Positions 35,060-43,448 of a stretch of DNA of 64,000 nt are shown here, piece after piece. Each line of letters begins with the position of its first letter. The first letter of the stretch is position 1. This DNA comes from Dongia_B soli (GTDB lineage Bacteria > Pseudomonadota > Alphaproteobacteria > Dongiales > Dongiaceae): assembly GCF_034044715.1 (NCBI RefSeq), contig NZ_JAXCLW010000002.1, positions 496,001-560,000 on the forward strand, in the 5' to 3' direction. Both the position numbers and the translations under genes were made by a program. The notes beneath the pieces were generated by a model. The model had not been told where the DNA came from. It worked only from the letters and a program-made list of their open reading frames with translations, and did not search any database.

Positions 35060-36118
35060 ATGTTGGTGTTAGATGTTCGGCGTCAGGAAACACGCCGGGA
35101 TTTACCGCTGAAACAGTCAGAGACTGTCGCAGCCGATCGACGCAGTGATTTTCTCGCGGCCCGCCCAACCGGCGCTCCGGCCTTCCATGTCGGCCTGTTC
35201 CTGGTACCGGGTTTCGCCCTGATGTCCTTTGCATCGGTGATCGAGCCGGCACGGGGCGCCAACCGGATGTCCGGCAAGACACTTTATGACTGGACCTTGT
35301 TCTCCTCTCAGGGCGGGGAAGTGTTGTCGAATAGTGGTATCGGGTTGCAAACGCAGCCGCTGACCGAAATTCGCCTCGACAACCTGGACATGCTGATCAT
35401 CTGTGCCGGCACTCAGGGCGAACAATATCGCGACCTGGAGGTGGAGGCGGTGCTCCGTCGGTTGCGCCGTCACGGTGTGGCCGTGGGTGCGGTCAGTACG
35501 GGCAGCTTTATTCTGGCCCGAGCTGGATTGCTTCAAGGTCGCCGCTGCACGGTTCATTGGGACTATCTGGATTCCTTTCAGGAAGCCTTCCCCGAACACG
35601 AACTCTGCCACGATCTTTTCGTCATCGACGATGGTGTCGTGACTTGCGCCGGAGCGACCTCGGCGCTCGATCTCATGTTGCAGACCATCCGCAATCATCA
35701 CGGGCCGGAGCTGGCGCGGTCGATTGCCGAGCAGTTCCTGCATGGCGCCATTCGCGCACCGGCCGATGACCAGCGCAATATGCGTCACCGCATGGGTGTG
35801 GCCAATCCAGTGGTGCTCCGGGCGATCGAGCTGATGGAGCAGACAGTCGAGGAACCGGTGCCGCCGCATCATTTGGCCAGCCAGGTCGGTGTTTCCCAGC
35901 GGCAGTTGGAGCGGCTCTGCAAGCGGCATCTGGGTTGTACGCCGGCACGCTATCATATGCGTCTGCGCCTGGAGCGTGCCCGCCGCATGCTGCGCCAAAC
36001 CAGCTTGTCCGTGGCGGAAGTCGCTGTCGCTTGTGGTTTCGTGGCGCTGTCGCATTTCGCGAAAGCGTACCGACATAATTTCGGTTGCCGGCCGCGCGAC
36101 GATCGACGACCACAATAG
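35060..36118 (+). CDS. GlxA-family AraC-type regulator (DJ-1/PfpI domain plus HTH)
   Basis: 352 aa. Residues about 35-215 are a DJ-1/PfpI-like amidotransferase domain (HVGLFLVPGFALMSFASVIEPAR ... VGAVSTGSFILARAGLL); this class senses ligands rather than acting as an enzyme. The C-terminal 100 residues carry two AraC helix-turn-helix motifs (LASQVGVSQRQLERLCKRH and VAEVAVACGFVALSHFAKAY). In rhizobia glxA sits beside glxBCD, and here it lies between mgdABCD and the second mgs/glx set, so control of these is likely. Confidence 0.9.
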   Translation: MLVLDVRRQETRRDLPLKQSETVAADRRSDFLAARPTGAPAFHVGLFLVPGFALMSFASVIEPARGANRMSGKTLYDWTLFSSQGGEVLSNSGIGLQTQPLTEIRLDNLDMLIICAGTQGEQYRDLEVEAVLRRLRRHGVAVGAVSTGSFILARAGLLQGRRCTVHWDYLDSFQEAFPEHELCHDLFVIDDGVVTCAGATSALDLMLQTIRNHHGPELARSIAEQFLHGAIRAPADDQRNMRHRMGVANPVVLRAIELMEQTVEEPVPPHHLASQVGVSQRQLERLCKRHLGCTPARYHMRLRLERARRMLRQTSLSVAEVAVACGFVALSHFAKAYRHNFGCRPRDDRRPQ

Positions 36119-36252
36119 CGCGCGCGTAATAGCTGCGGATGTGGCGAATCGTGGCGATTTGCTGAATCGCTTGGAAGGGCGTATTTTCCCTATAACGGAC
36201 TGAGCGCGGTTACGGTCACGGCAGCCGATGCCGGTTTTAGGGAGTTTTTGAT

Positions 36253-36978
36253 TTGGCCCGACAGGCAACGAAGAAAACACCAACAAAAACGCAGGATTCG
36301 GATCAGGCCAGCAAAAAGGTGACACGAGAAGAAGTAGAAACGGAGGCTGCGCCGGTCTTGGAATTCCAGGACCCGCATAAAGCAGCCAATCGTGACGGCG
36401 GCTTGGAGAAATCCATTGGCCATGAAGTGCGCGAATTTCGCCGCCAGCTCAATATGACGGTGGCGGAACTGGCTGCCGCCGCCAATCTCTCCGCCGGCAT
36501 GCTGTCGAAGATCGAGAACGGCCAGACGTCTCCCTCGCTGGCGACGTTGCAGGAATTGTCGCGGGCATTGCATGTGCCGGTCACGGCCTTGTTCCGCAAA
36601 TTCGAAGAAGAGCGCAACGCGACATTCGTCAAAGCCGGGCAGGGGCTCACCATCGAACGCCGCGGTACCCGTGCTGGGCATCAATATCAGCTGCTCGGCC
36701 ATTCGTTGAGCCGCAGTCTGGCTGTAGAGCCATACCTCATCACACTGACCCAGGATTCCGACGTCTTCCCGGTGTTCCAGCATGACGGCATCGAGTTCAT
36801 CTATATGCTGGAAGGCGAGGTCGGTTATCGGCACGGCGATAAGACCTATCTGCTCGGCCCCGGTGACAGCCTTTTCTTCGATTCAGACGCACCCCATGGG
36901 CCTGAAGAATTACGAAAATTGCCTGCCAAGTATATCTCGGTGATCACTTATTCCCGCACCCCGAGCGACACTGACTAA
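36253..36978 (+). CDS. XRE-family regulator with C-terminal cupin
   Basis: 241 aa from a TTG at 36253 with AGGGAG 8 bases upstream. After a lysine-rich N-terminus of about 45 residues comes an XRE helix-turn-helix (MTVAELAAAANLSAGMLSKI, about 70-90). A cupin domain (HDGIEFIYMLEGEVGYRHGD ... GPGDSLFFDSDAPHGPE) fills the C-terminal third and may bind a small effector. Such regulators often control amine or amino-acid catabolism. It sits just ahead of the second module and is a candidate regulator. A terminator follows. Confidence 0.9.
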   Translation: MARQATKKTPTKTQDSDQASKKVTREEVETEAAPVLEFQDPHKAANRDGGLEKSIGHEVREFRRQLNMTVAELAAAANLSAGMLSKIENGQTSPSLATLQELSRALHVPVTALFRKFEEERNATFVKAGQGLTIERRGTRAGHQYQLLGHSLSRSLAVEPYLITLTQDSDVFPVFQHDGIEFIYMLEGEVGYRHGDKTYLLGPGDSLFFDSDAPHGPEELRKLPAKYISVITYSRTPSDTD

Positions 36979-36990
36979 TCTCCTCGCTGG

Positions 36991-37036
36991 TCCTCTCACC
37001 GAAAAAATCGGCGTTTCCTGAGAGGAAATTTTGTTT
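36991..37036 (+). terminator. Probable terminator after the XRE-cupin gene
   Basis: TCCTCTCA at 36991-36998 pairs with TGAGAGGA at 37019-37026; an inner CCGA/TCGG stem lies at 36999-37011; AATTTTGTTT follows. It would end the regulator transcript 90 bases before the second module. Confidence 0.55.
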
Positions 37037-37125
37037 ACTGTACTTGAATTCGCCGTTGGACTCGACTAGGCTTTTCGACAGGCCGATCTGGCCGGCAAAA
37101 GCCAACTATCGTCGAGGAAACCAAC

Positions 37126-38025
37126 ATGTGCGGAATTGTCGGGTTGTTTCTGAAGAACCCCAGTCTGCGCTCCAAGCTGGGAGCCCATCTCGAAACCATG
37201 CTGATCGGCATGACCGAGCGTGGCCCGGACAGCGCAGGCATCGCCGTCTATCACAGCCCGGTCGCTGACGACCGCTGCAAGTTGACACTCTTCAACGCCG
37301 ATACCGCCTATCCCTGGCGCAATCTCGCGGCTGATCTCGGCAAGGCGCTCAACACCAAGGCCGAAGCCACGCAGAAGGGCAATCATGCGCTGCTGGTGGC
37401 GCAGGCCGATGAAGAAAAAGTGCTGCCCTGGATTCGGACTCAGCATCCCGATGTCCGTATCATGGGTTATGGCCAGCTCATGGAAGTCTACAAGGATATC
37501 GGCCTGCCGGCCGAAGTGGCGACGCGCTACGGCCTGAAGAATATGGAAGGTAGTCACGCCATCGGCCATACCCGCATGGCGACCGAAAGCGCCGTGACCA
37601 CCGAAGGCTCGCATCCTTTCACCCCGGCGGCCGATATGTGCCTGGTGCACAACGGTTCGCTCAGCAATCACAACAATCTGCGGAAATGGCTGCGCAAGAA
37701 CGGCCAGGAATTCGACACGGACAATGATTCCGAAGTCGCGGCACGCTACTTCGCCTATCGTCTGTCGGAAGGCGCTACGTTGAAGGAGGCTTTGGAAGCC
37801 GGTCTGAAAGACCTCGACGGTTTCTTCACCTTCACCATGGGCACCAAGGACGGCTTCGCCGTCGTGCGTGACGGCATCGCCTGCAAACCTGCGGTGATGG
37901 CGGAGAATGACGACTGGGTGGCGATGGCGTCGGAATTCCGCAGCCTTGCTTATTTGCCCAATGTTGAGAAGGCAAAAATCTGGGAGCCTGCTCCTTCCAC
38001 TGTTTACACCTGGAGCCTGCAGTAA
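37126..38025 (+). CDS. mgsA: N-methylglutamate synthase subunit A / GlxB-type amidotransferase, module 2
   Basis: 299 aa with Cys2 nucleophile (MCGIVGLFLKNPS), then MTERGPDSAGIAVYHS, IGHTRMATESAVTTEG and LVHNGSLSNHNNL. This is the length typical of MgsA/GlxB. It should open gamma-glutamylmethylamide made by GmaS and channel methylamine to the synthase. First gene of the operon mgsA-mgsB-mgsC-gmaS; mgsB follows by 5 bases. It differs from its module 1 paralogue mainly in the middle region, where the insert is shorter. Confidence 0.87.
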   Translation: MCGIVGLFLKNPSLRSKLGAHLETMLIGMTERGPDSAGIAVYHSPVADDRCKLTLFNADTAYPWRNLAADLGKALNTKAEATQKGNHALLVAQADEEKVLPWIRTQHPDVRIMGYGQLMEVYKDIGLPAEVATRYGLKNMEGSHAIGHTRMATESAVTTEGSHPFTPAADMCLVHNGSLSNHNNLRKWLRKNGQEFDTDNDSEVAARYFAYRLSEGATLKEALEAGLKDLDGFFTFTMGTKDGFAVVRDGIACKPAVMAENDDWVAMASEFRSLAYLPNVEKAKIWEPAPSTVYTWSLQ

Positions 38026-38030
38026 ACGCC

Positions 38031-38714
38031 ATGAACGTAATCGACCTTACGAAGACGCCGCTGCGCGAAGTCAATCAGCGGCTTCAATCGATTTCCGCCG
38101 ACAGCAATGAGCGTCTGTGGAAGCTGACCAACCTTCATGGCGAGCATGCCTGCGCCGTGGGCCTGACCCAACCGATCGAAGTGCATATCGACGGTCATAT
38201 CGGCTATTACTGCGCCGGCATGAACCAGGAAGCGACCGTCGTCATTCACGGCCAGTGCGGCATGGGTGTCGCCGAAAACATGATGTCGGGCGAAGTCCGC
38301 GTGAAGGGTAATGCCAGTTCCGCCGCCGGTGCGACGGGACAGGGCGGCTTGCTCGTCATCGAAGGCGATGCCGGTACGCGCTGCGGCATTTCCATGAAGG
38401 GTATCGATATCGTGGTCGGCGGTTCGGTCGGTGCGATGAGCGGCTTCATGGCGCAGAGCGGAAGCTTGGTCGTCTGCGGCGACGCCGGAGCGAGCCTCGG
38501 TGATTCGATCTATGAAGCTCGTCTCTATGTTCAGGGGAAGGTCGAAAGCCTCGGTTCGGATTGTGTCGAAAAGAAAATGACGCCGCATCATCTGGCCAAG
38601 CTGGAACGTCTGCTGAAGAAGGCCGGCATCGACGCCGATCCGAAGAAGTTCAAGCGCTACGGCTCTGCCCGGAAGCTCTATAACTTCCATGTCGACAACG
38701 CTTCTTCCTATTGA
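38031..38714 (+). CDS. mgsB: N-methylglutamate synthase subunit B / GlxC-type GXGXG protein, module 2
   Basis: 227 aa beta-helix of the glutamate synthase GXGXG domain: GHIGYYCAGMNQEATVVIHG, QCGMGVAENMMSGEVRVKG and GSVGAMSGFMAQSGSLVVCG. It lacks the N-terminal extension of the module 1 copy. The stop lies just before the mgsC start. A structural subunit that should bridge MgsA and MgsC. Confidence 0.87.
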   Translation: MNVIDLTKTPLREVNQRLQSISADSNERLWKLTNLHGEHACAVGLTQPIEVHIDGHIGYYCAGMNQEATVVIHGQCGMGVAENMMSGEVRVKGNASSAAGATGQGGLLVIEGDAGTRCGISMKGIDIVVGGSVGAMSGFMAQSGSLVVCGDAGASLGDSIYEARLYVQGKVESLGSDCVEKKMTPHHLAKLERLLKKAGIDADPKKFKRYGSARKLYNFHVDNASSY

Positions 38715-38728
38715 TGAAAGAGTCCGAT

Positions 38729-40069
38729 ATGAGCGCTCCGACCAATACACCATTCTATACACCGCCGCGCTTCTCGGCGACTTTCGATCAACATTCCATC
38801 GCGGAGATTCAACGCGCCGCAGCGACCGGTATCTATGATATCCGTGGTGCCGGTACCAAGCGTCGCGTGCCGCATTTCGACGACCTGCTGTTTCTTGGTG
38901 CGTCAATCTCGCGTTATCCGCTCGAAGGCTATCGCGAAAAATGCGGCACCAATGTGGTCCTTGGCACCCGTTTCGCGAAGAAGCCGATCGAGCTCAAGAT
39001 TCCGGTCACCATTGCGGGCATGAGCTTCGGCGCCTTGTCGGGACCGGCGAAGGAAGCTTTGGGCCGTGGCGCAACCGCCATGGGTACCAGCACGACGACG
39101 GGCGATGGCGGCATGACGCCGGAAGAACGCGGTCACTCGCAGATCCTGGTCTATCAATATCTGCCGTCACGTTACGGCATGAATCCGAATGACCTGCGCA
39201 AGGCCGATGCCATCGAGGTCGTGGTCGGCCAGGGCGCCAAGCCGGGCGGCGGCGGCATGCTGCTGGGCCAGAAGATTTCCGACCGCGTCGCCAAGATGCG
39301 TAACCTGCCGAAGGGCATTGACCAGCGCAGTGCCTGCCGTCACCCGGACTGGACAGGACCGGACGATCTCACGATCAAGATCCAGGAATTGCGCGAGATC
39401 ACCAATTGGGAAAAGCCGATCTATGTGAAGGTCGGCGCGACCCGCCCATATTACGATACTGCCCTGGCGGTGAAGTCCGGTGCCGATGTCGTGGTGCTTG
39501 ATGGTATGCAGGGCGGTACGGCGGCAACACAGGACGTCTTCATCGAACATGTCGGCCTCCCGATCCTTGCTGCGATCCGGCCGGCTGTGAAGGCGCTGCA
39601 GGATCTCGATATGCATCGCAAGGTGCAGTTGATCGTCTCCGGCGGCATCCGCAATGGCGCCGATGTGGCGAAGGCACTGGCCCTCGGTGCCGATGCAGTT
39701 GCCATCGGTACGGCGGCGCTGATCGCACTTGGCGACAACGATCCGAAGTGGGAAGAAGAATATAAGAAACTTGGCACCACGGCGGGCGCTTACGACGATT
39801 GGCATGAAGGCCGCGACCCGGCCGGTATCACGACGCAGGATCCGGAATTGGCCGCGCGTCTCGATCCGGTCAAGGCAGGCCATCGCCTGGCGAATTACCT
39901 TGCCGTTCTGACCATGGAAGCGCAAATCATTGCTCGTGCTTGCGGCAAGAGCCATTTGCATAATCTGGAGCCGGAAGATTTGGTCGCTTTGACGGTCGAA
40001 TCTGCTGCCATGGCGGGCGTGCCTCTGGCCGGGACCAGCTGGATCCCAGGGCAGGGCGGCGGCTACTGA
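38729..40069 (+). CDS. mgsC: N-methylglutamate synthase subunit C / GlxD-type FMN synthase, module 2
   Basis: 446 aa from the ATG at 38729, preceded by GAAAGAG; TTG/ATG codons at 38711 and 38714 overlap the mgsB stop and are alternatives. FMN-binding TIM barrel: VTIAGMSFGALSGPAK, DGMQGGTAATQD and IVSGGIRNGADVAKALALGADAV. Where the module 1 copy has a three-cysteine Fe-S-type motif, this one reads AYDDWHEGRDPAGITTQDP (39785-39842), so no cluster is expected there. Combines methylamine with 2-oxoglutarate-derived glutamate to give N-methylglutamate. A 9-bp hairpin separates it from gmaS. Confidence 0.87.
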   Translation: MSAPTNTPFYTPPRFSATFDQHSIAEIQRAAATGIYDIRGAGTKRRVPHFDDLLFLGASISRYPLEGYREKCGTNVVLGTRFAKKPIELKIPVTIAGMSFGALSGPAKEALGRGATAMGTSTTTGDGGMTPEERGHSQILVYQYLPSRYGMNPNDLRKADAIEVVVGQGAKPGGGGMLLGQKISDRVAKMRNLPKGIDQRSACRHPDWTGPDDLTIKIQELREITNWEKPIYVKVGATRPYYDTALAVKSGADVVVLDGMQGGTAATQDVFIEHVGLPILAAIRPAVKALQDLDMHRKVQLIVSGGIRNGADVAKALALGADAVAIGTAALIALGDNDPKWEEEYKKLGTTAGAYDDWHEGRDPAGITTQDPELAARLDPVKAGHRLANYLAVLTMEAQIIARACGKSHLHNLEPEDLVALTVESAAMAGVPLAGTSWIPGQGGGY

Positions 40070-40083
40070 GGGTATGGGAGGTT

Positions 40084-40107
40084 GCCGGCGGCAGTAAGGC
40101 CGCCGGC
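40084..40107 (+). terminator. Intercistronic hairpin between mgsC and gmaS
   Basis: GCCGGCGGC at 40084-40092 and GCCGCCGGC at 40099-40107 form a 9-bp stem with a 6-base loop and no T-run. It could stabilise the upstream message or lower gmaS expression; it is not a typical terminator. Confidence 0.45.
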
Positions 40108-40152
40108 TTGCGAAATTCAAATGGCGGAGACGCCAAGTGTTAGGGGAGTACC

Positions 40153-41460
40153 ATGAGCATCGATCTCGGTAAGGTGGCGAAAGAGCGCCAAATCAAATAT
40201 TTCCTGATCAGCTATGTCGATCTGTTCGGCCATCTGCGATCCAAGCTGGTCCCGGCTCAAGCCATCAATGATATGCAAAAGAACGGCGCCGGCTTTGCCG
40301 GCTTTGCGACCTGGCTGGATATGACGCCGGCGCATCCGGACTTGTTCGCGAAGCCTGATCCGGAAAGCCTGATTCAATTGCCGTGGAAGCCCGAAGTGGG
40401 CTGGCTCGCGAGCGATCTGTGGATGGACGGCAAGCCGGTGGAAAATTCACCGCGCGTCCTGCTCCGTCGCAAGATCGAAGAGGCCCGCAAGAAGGGCTGG
40501 ATGATGAAGAGCGGCGTCGAATGCGAGTTCTTCCTGATCAGCCAGGATGGCAAAGCTCTGGGTGATGGTCTCGATACCGCCGATAAGCCCTGCTATGACC
40601 AGCAGGCGCTGATGCGGCGCTATGATCTGATCACGGAAATCTGCGACAGCATGCTGTCGCTCGGTTGGCAGCCCTATCAGAACGACCACGAAGATGCCAA
40701 CGGCCAGTTCGAAATGAACTGGGAATATGATGAGGCGCTGAAGACTGCCGACCGCCATGTCTTCTTCAAGTACATGACCCGGTCCCTGGCCGAAAAGCAC
40801 GGCCTGCGCGCGACCTTTATGCCGAAGCCTTTCTCGAACCTGACAGGCAATGGCTGCCATGCTCACGTTTCCCTGTGGGACGAGAGCGGCAAGAAGAACC
40901 TATTCAGCGATCCGAATGGCGAACTCGGCCTGTCCAAACTGGCCTATCAATTCCTCGGCGGTATCATGAACTGCGCCGATGAAATGTGCGCCATCTTCAA
41001 TCCGACGGTGAACAGCTATAAGCGCATCAACGCGCCGCGTACCACTTCCGGTGCAACCTGGGCGCCGAACACCATCACCTATACCGGCAATAACCGCACC
41101 CATATGGTTCGTATTCCGGATGCAGGCCGGTTCGAGTTGCGGTTGATGGACGGTGCTGCCAACCCCTATCTGCTCCAGGCCGGCATCCTGTCCGCTGGCC
41201 TCGACGGCATCGCGAACCAACGAGATCCGGGCGAGCGTCTTGACATCAACATGTATACCGACGGCCATACCGTGAAGAACGGCAAGAAGCTGCCTCTGAA
41301 CTTGCTGGACGCCATCCGGCTGATGAGCCAGAGCAAGGTCATCCGGGCGGAGTTCGGTGATACTTTCGTGGATGCTTATTGCCGGATGAAAACCGAGGAA
41401 TGGAACAGCTTCACGAAGCACCTGACCGACTGGGAGCGGCACAACACGCTGGATTGCTGA
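40153..41460 (+). CDS. gmaS: Gamma-glutamylmethylamide synthetase (GlnT/GS type III-like), module 2
   Basis: 435 aa, the usual size of GmaS and rhizobial GlnT. Active-site segments are GVECEFFL, NDHEDANGQFEMNW, KPFSNLTGNGCHAHVSLW, NNRTHMVRIP and RFELRLMDGAANPYL. GmaS makes gamma-glutamylmethylamide from glutamate, methylamine and ATP; GlnT makes glutamine. Linkage to mgsABC and mgdABCD favours GmaS. A GGGGAG ribosome site precedes the ATG. The last gene of module 2. Confidence 0.86.
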   Translation: MSIDLGKVAKERQIKYFLISYVDLFGHLRSKLVPAQAINDMQKNGAGFAGFATWLDMTPAHPDLFAKPDPESLIQLPWKPEVGWLASDLWMDGKPVENSPRVLLRRKIEEARKKGWMMKSGVECEFFLISQDGKALGDGLDTADKPCYDQQALMRRYDLITEICDSMLSLGWQPYQNDHEDANGQFEMNWEYDEALKTADRHVFFKYMTRSLAEKHGLRATFMPKPFSNLTGNGCHAHVSLWDESGKKNLFSDPNGELGLSKLAYQFLGGIMNCADEMCAIFNPTVNSYKRINAPRTTSGATWAPNTITYTGNNRTHMVRIPDAGRFELRLMDGAANPYLLQAGILSAGLDGIANQRDPGERLDINMYTDGHTVKNGKKLPLNLLDAIRLMSQSKVIRAEFGDTFVDAYCRMKTEEWNSFTKHLTDWERHNTLDC

Positions 41461-41492
41461 TAGCTGCAAAAACGACAGCAACTCGTCGCCAG

Positions 41493-41533
41493 CAGGCGGA
41501 AATTGGGGGCCGAAAGCCCGTAATCTCCGCCTG
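41493..41533 (+). promoter_or_regulatory. Two-tier hairpin in the gmaS-fhs intergenic region
   Basis: CAGGCGGA at 41493-41500 pairs with TCCGCCTG at 41526-41533, enclosing GGGC-CGAAA-GCCC at 41507-41519. It lies 96 bases upstream of fhs. It may be a terminator for gmaS without a T-run, or a 5' leader element; it does not fit the conserved 3' core of the ZTP riboswitch. Confidence 0.45.
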
Positions 41534-41629
41534 TCGGCGATACTGGTCCAGCCGCAGAGATTGGGCCGTGAATGTGCCGGAACGGTTTTCTATTGGTCTA
41601 GCTAATAGTTAGTGCTTGGGAGCAGAGCC

Positions 41630-43309
41630 ATGACGAAGAAGGTCGGGAGCGATATCGAGATCGCCCGCGAAGCAAAAATGAAGCCGATCCGTGAGGTTGC
41701 GGCGAAGTTGGGTATCCAGGAAGAGCATCTGCTGCCCTTCGGTCATACCAAGGCCAAAATCTCGATGGATTACATCAAGTCGCTGAAGGGCCAGAAGGAC
41801 GGCAAGCTGATCCTGGTCACGGCGATCAACCCAACTCCGGCGGGCGAAGGCAAGACCACCACCACGGTCGGCCTCGGCGACGGCCTGAACCGTATCGGCA
41901 AGAAGGCGATCATCTGCCTGCGCGAACCCAGCCTGGGGCCCTGCTTCGGCGTGAAGGGCGGCGCGGCCGGTGGTGGCTATGCTCAGGTCGTGCCGATGGA
42001 AGACATCAATCTGCACTTCACCGGCGACTTCCATGCGATCGGCACGGCGCATAACCTGCTCTCGGCCCTGATCGACAACCATATCTACTGGGGCAACGAG
42101 CTCGGTTTCGACAGCCGTCGCATCACCTGGCGCCGCGTGATGGATATGAATGATCGCGCCCTGCGTCAGATCAACAACTCGCTGGGCGGCGTTTCTAACG
42201 GCTTCCCGCGCGAAGACGGCTTCGATATCACCGTCGCCTCGGAAATCATGGCGATCTTCTGCCTGTCGACCGATCTTGCCGATCTCACCAAGCGTCTCGG
42301 CAATATCATCGTCGGCTATACCCGGGACAAGAAGGCGATCTATGCCCGTGACCTGAAGGCCGACGGCGCGATGACCGTTCTGCTGAAGGATGCGGTGGCG
42401 CCGAACTTGGTGCAAACGCTGGAAAACAATCCCGCCTTCATCCATGGCGGCCCGTTCGCCAACATCGCCCATGGCTGCAATTCGGTGATTGCGACCACGA
42501 CGGCGCTCAAGCTGGCCGATTACGTGGTGACGGAAGCCGGTTTCGGCGCCGATCTAGGCGCCGAGAAGTTCTTCGACATTAAATGCCGCAAGGCGGGGCT
42601 GAAGCCGGCTGCGGCCGTCATCGTTGCCACCATCCGTGCGCTGAAGATGCATGGCGGCGTGGCCAAGGAAGACCTCGGCAAGGAGAATGTCGAGGCCGTG
42701 AAGAAGGGCGGCGCCAATCTGGCCCGTCACATCGAAAATGTCGGCAAGTTCGGCGTGCCGGCGGTGGTTGCCATCAACCGCTTCGTGGCTGACACCGATG
42801 CGGAATTGGCGGCGGTGCGGCAGCTCTGCGCCGAGCTGGGCAGCGAGGCGATCGAGTGCAACCACTGGGCCCATGGCTCGGCCGGTATCGAAGAGCTCGC
42901 CAATACGGTCGTGAAGCTGGCGGACAAGGGCAGCGACTTCAAGCCACTCTATCCGGACGATATGCCGCTCTGGGACAAGGTGCGGACCATTGCCCAGAAC
43001 CTGTACGGCGCTCAGGGCATCATCGCCGACAAGGCGGTGCGCGATCGCTTTGCCGAGTTCGAAAAGGCCGGTTTCGGTCATTATCCGGTTTGCATGGCGA
43101 AGACGCAGTACAGCTTCTCCACAGATCCGAACCTCAAAGGTGCGCCGGCGAACCACGTGGTTCCGGTCCGCGAGATCCGTCTCTCGGCCGGTGCGGAATT
43201 CGTCGTGGTGATCTGTGGCGAGATCATGACCATGCCGGGCCTGCCGCGCGTCCCGTCGGCGAATCACATCCGCCTCAACGACAAGTTGGAAGTGGAAGGC
43301 TTGTTCTAA
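41630..43309 (+). CDS. fhs: Formate-tetrahydrofolate ligase
   Basis: 559 aa from the ATG at 41630, with GGGAG 8 bases upstream (an upstream in-frame ATG at 41612 lacks one). The P-loop NPTPAGEGKTTTTVGLGDGL is characteristic, followed by REPSLGPCFGVKGGAAGGGYAQV and the C-terminal MPGLPRVPSANHIRL. It joins formate and THF with ATP, and the reverse reaction yields ATP during C1 oxidation. Placement after mgsABC-gmaS fits handling of the C1 unit released by MgdABCD. A strong terminator follows. Confidence 0.95.
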   Translation: MTKKVGSDIEIAREAKMKPIREVAAKLGIQEEHLLPFGHTKAKISMDYIKSLKGQKDGKLILVTAINPTPAGEGKTTTTVGLGDGLNRIGKKAIICLREPSLGPCFGVKGGAAGGGYAQVVPMEDINLHFTGDFHAIGTAHNLLSALIDNHIYWGNELGFDSRRITWRRVMDMNDRALRQINNSLGGVSNGFPREDGFDITVASEIMAIFCLSTDLADLTKRLGNIIVGYTRDKKAIYARDLKADGAMTVLLKDAVAPNLVQTLENNPAFIHGGPFANIAHGCNSVIATTTALKLADYVVTEAGFGADLGAEKFFDIKCRKAGLKPAAAVIVATIRALKMHGGVAKEDLGKENVEAVKKGGANLARHIENVGKFGVPAVVAINRFVADTDAELAAVRQLCAELGSEAIECNHWAHGSAGIEELANTVVKLADKGSDFKPLYPDDMPLWDKVRTIAQNLYGAQGIIADKAVRDRFAEFEKAGFGHYPVCMAKTQYSFSTDPNLKGAPANHVVPVREIRLSAGAEFVVVICGEIMTMPGLPRVPSANHIRLNDKLEVEGLF

Positions 43310-43334
43310 GCCCTCACATCTGTCCAAGACAGCG

Positions 43335-43362
43335 AAGGCCGGCTCCTAGGAGCCGGCCTTTT
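43335..43362 (+). terminator. Strong palindromic terminator after fhs
   Basis: AAGGCCGGCTCC at 43335-43346 is followed, after TA, by its exact complement at 43349-43360, then TT. The 12-bp GC-rich stem sits 25 bases after the fhs stop. Confidence 0.82.
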
Positions 43363-43388
43363 GCTTTGGCAGATTGTGCTGCACTCCA

Positions 43389-43424
43389 AAGAAAAACGGC
43401 CGGACCTGGTGAGGTCCGGCCGTT
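43389..43424 (-). terminator. Rho-independent terminator of the peptide-type binding protein gene
   Basis: On the minus strand a 13-bp stem (AACGGCCGGACCT and its complement, 43395-43424) with a 4-base loop is followed by a run of Ts. It ends the IclR-PhyH-binding-protein transcript. Confidence 0.85.
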
Positions 43425-43448
43425 CAGTGCTGGCTGCTGAGAGGCGCG

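Noticed and set aside
36253..37036. TTTCCT/AGGAAA dyad at 37014-37028 as an operator for the XRE-cupin regulator
   Set aside because: The bases are better explained as the 3' half of a terminator hairpin (36991-37036). I found no second copy near the mgd or module 1 promoters.
41493..41533. ZTP (pfl) riboswitch upstream of fhs
   Set aside because: The leader has CCGCCTG but lacks the conserved sequence that should follow and the upstream paired core, so the resemblance is superficial.
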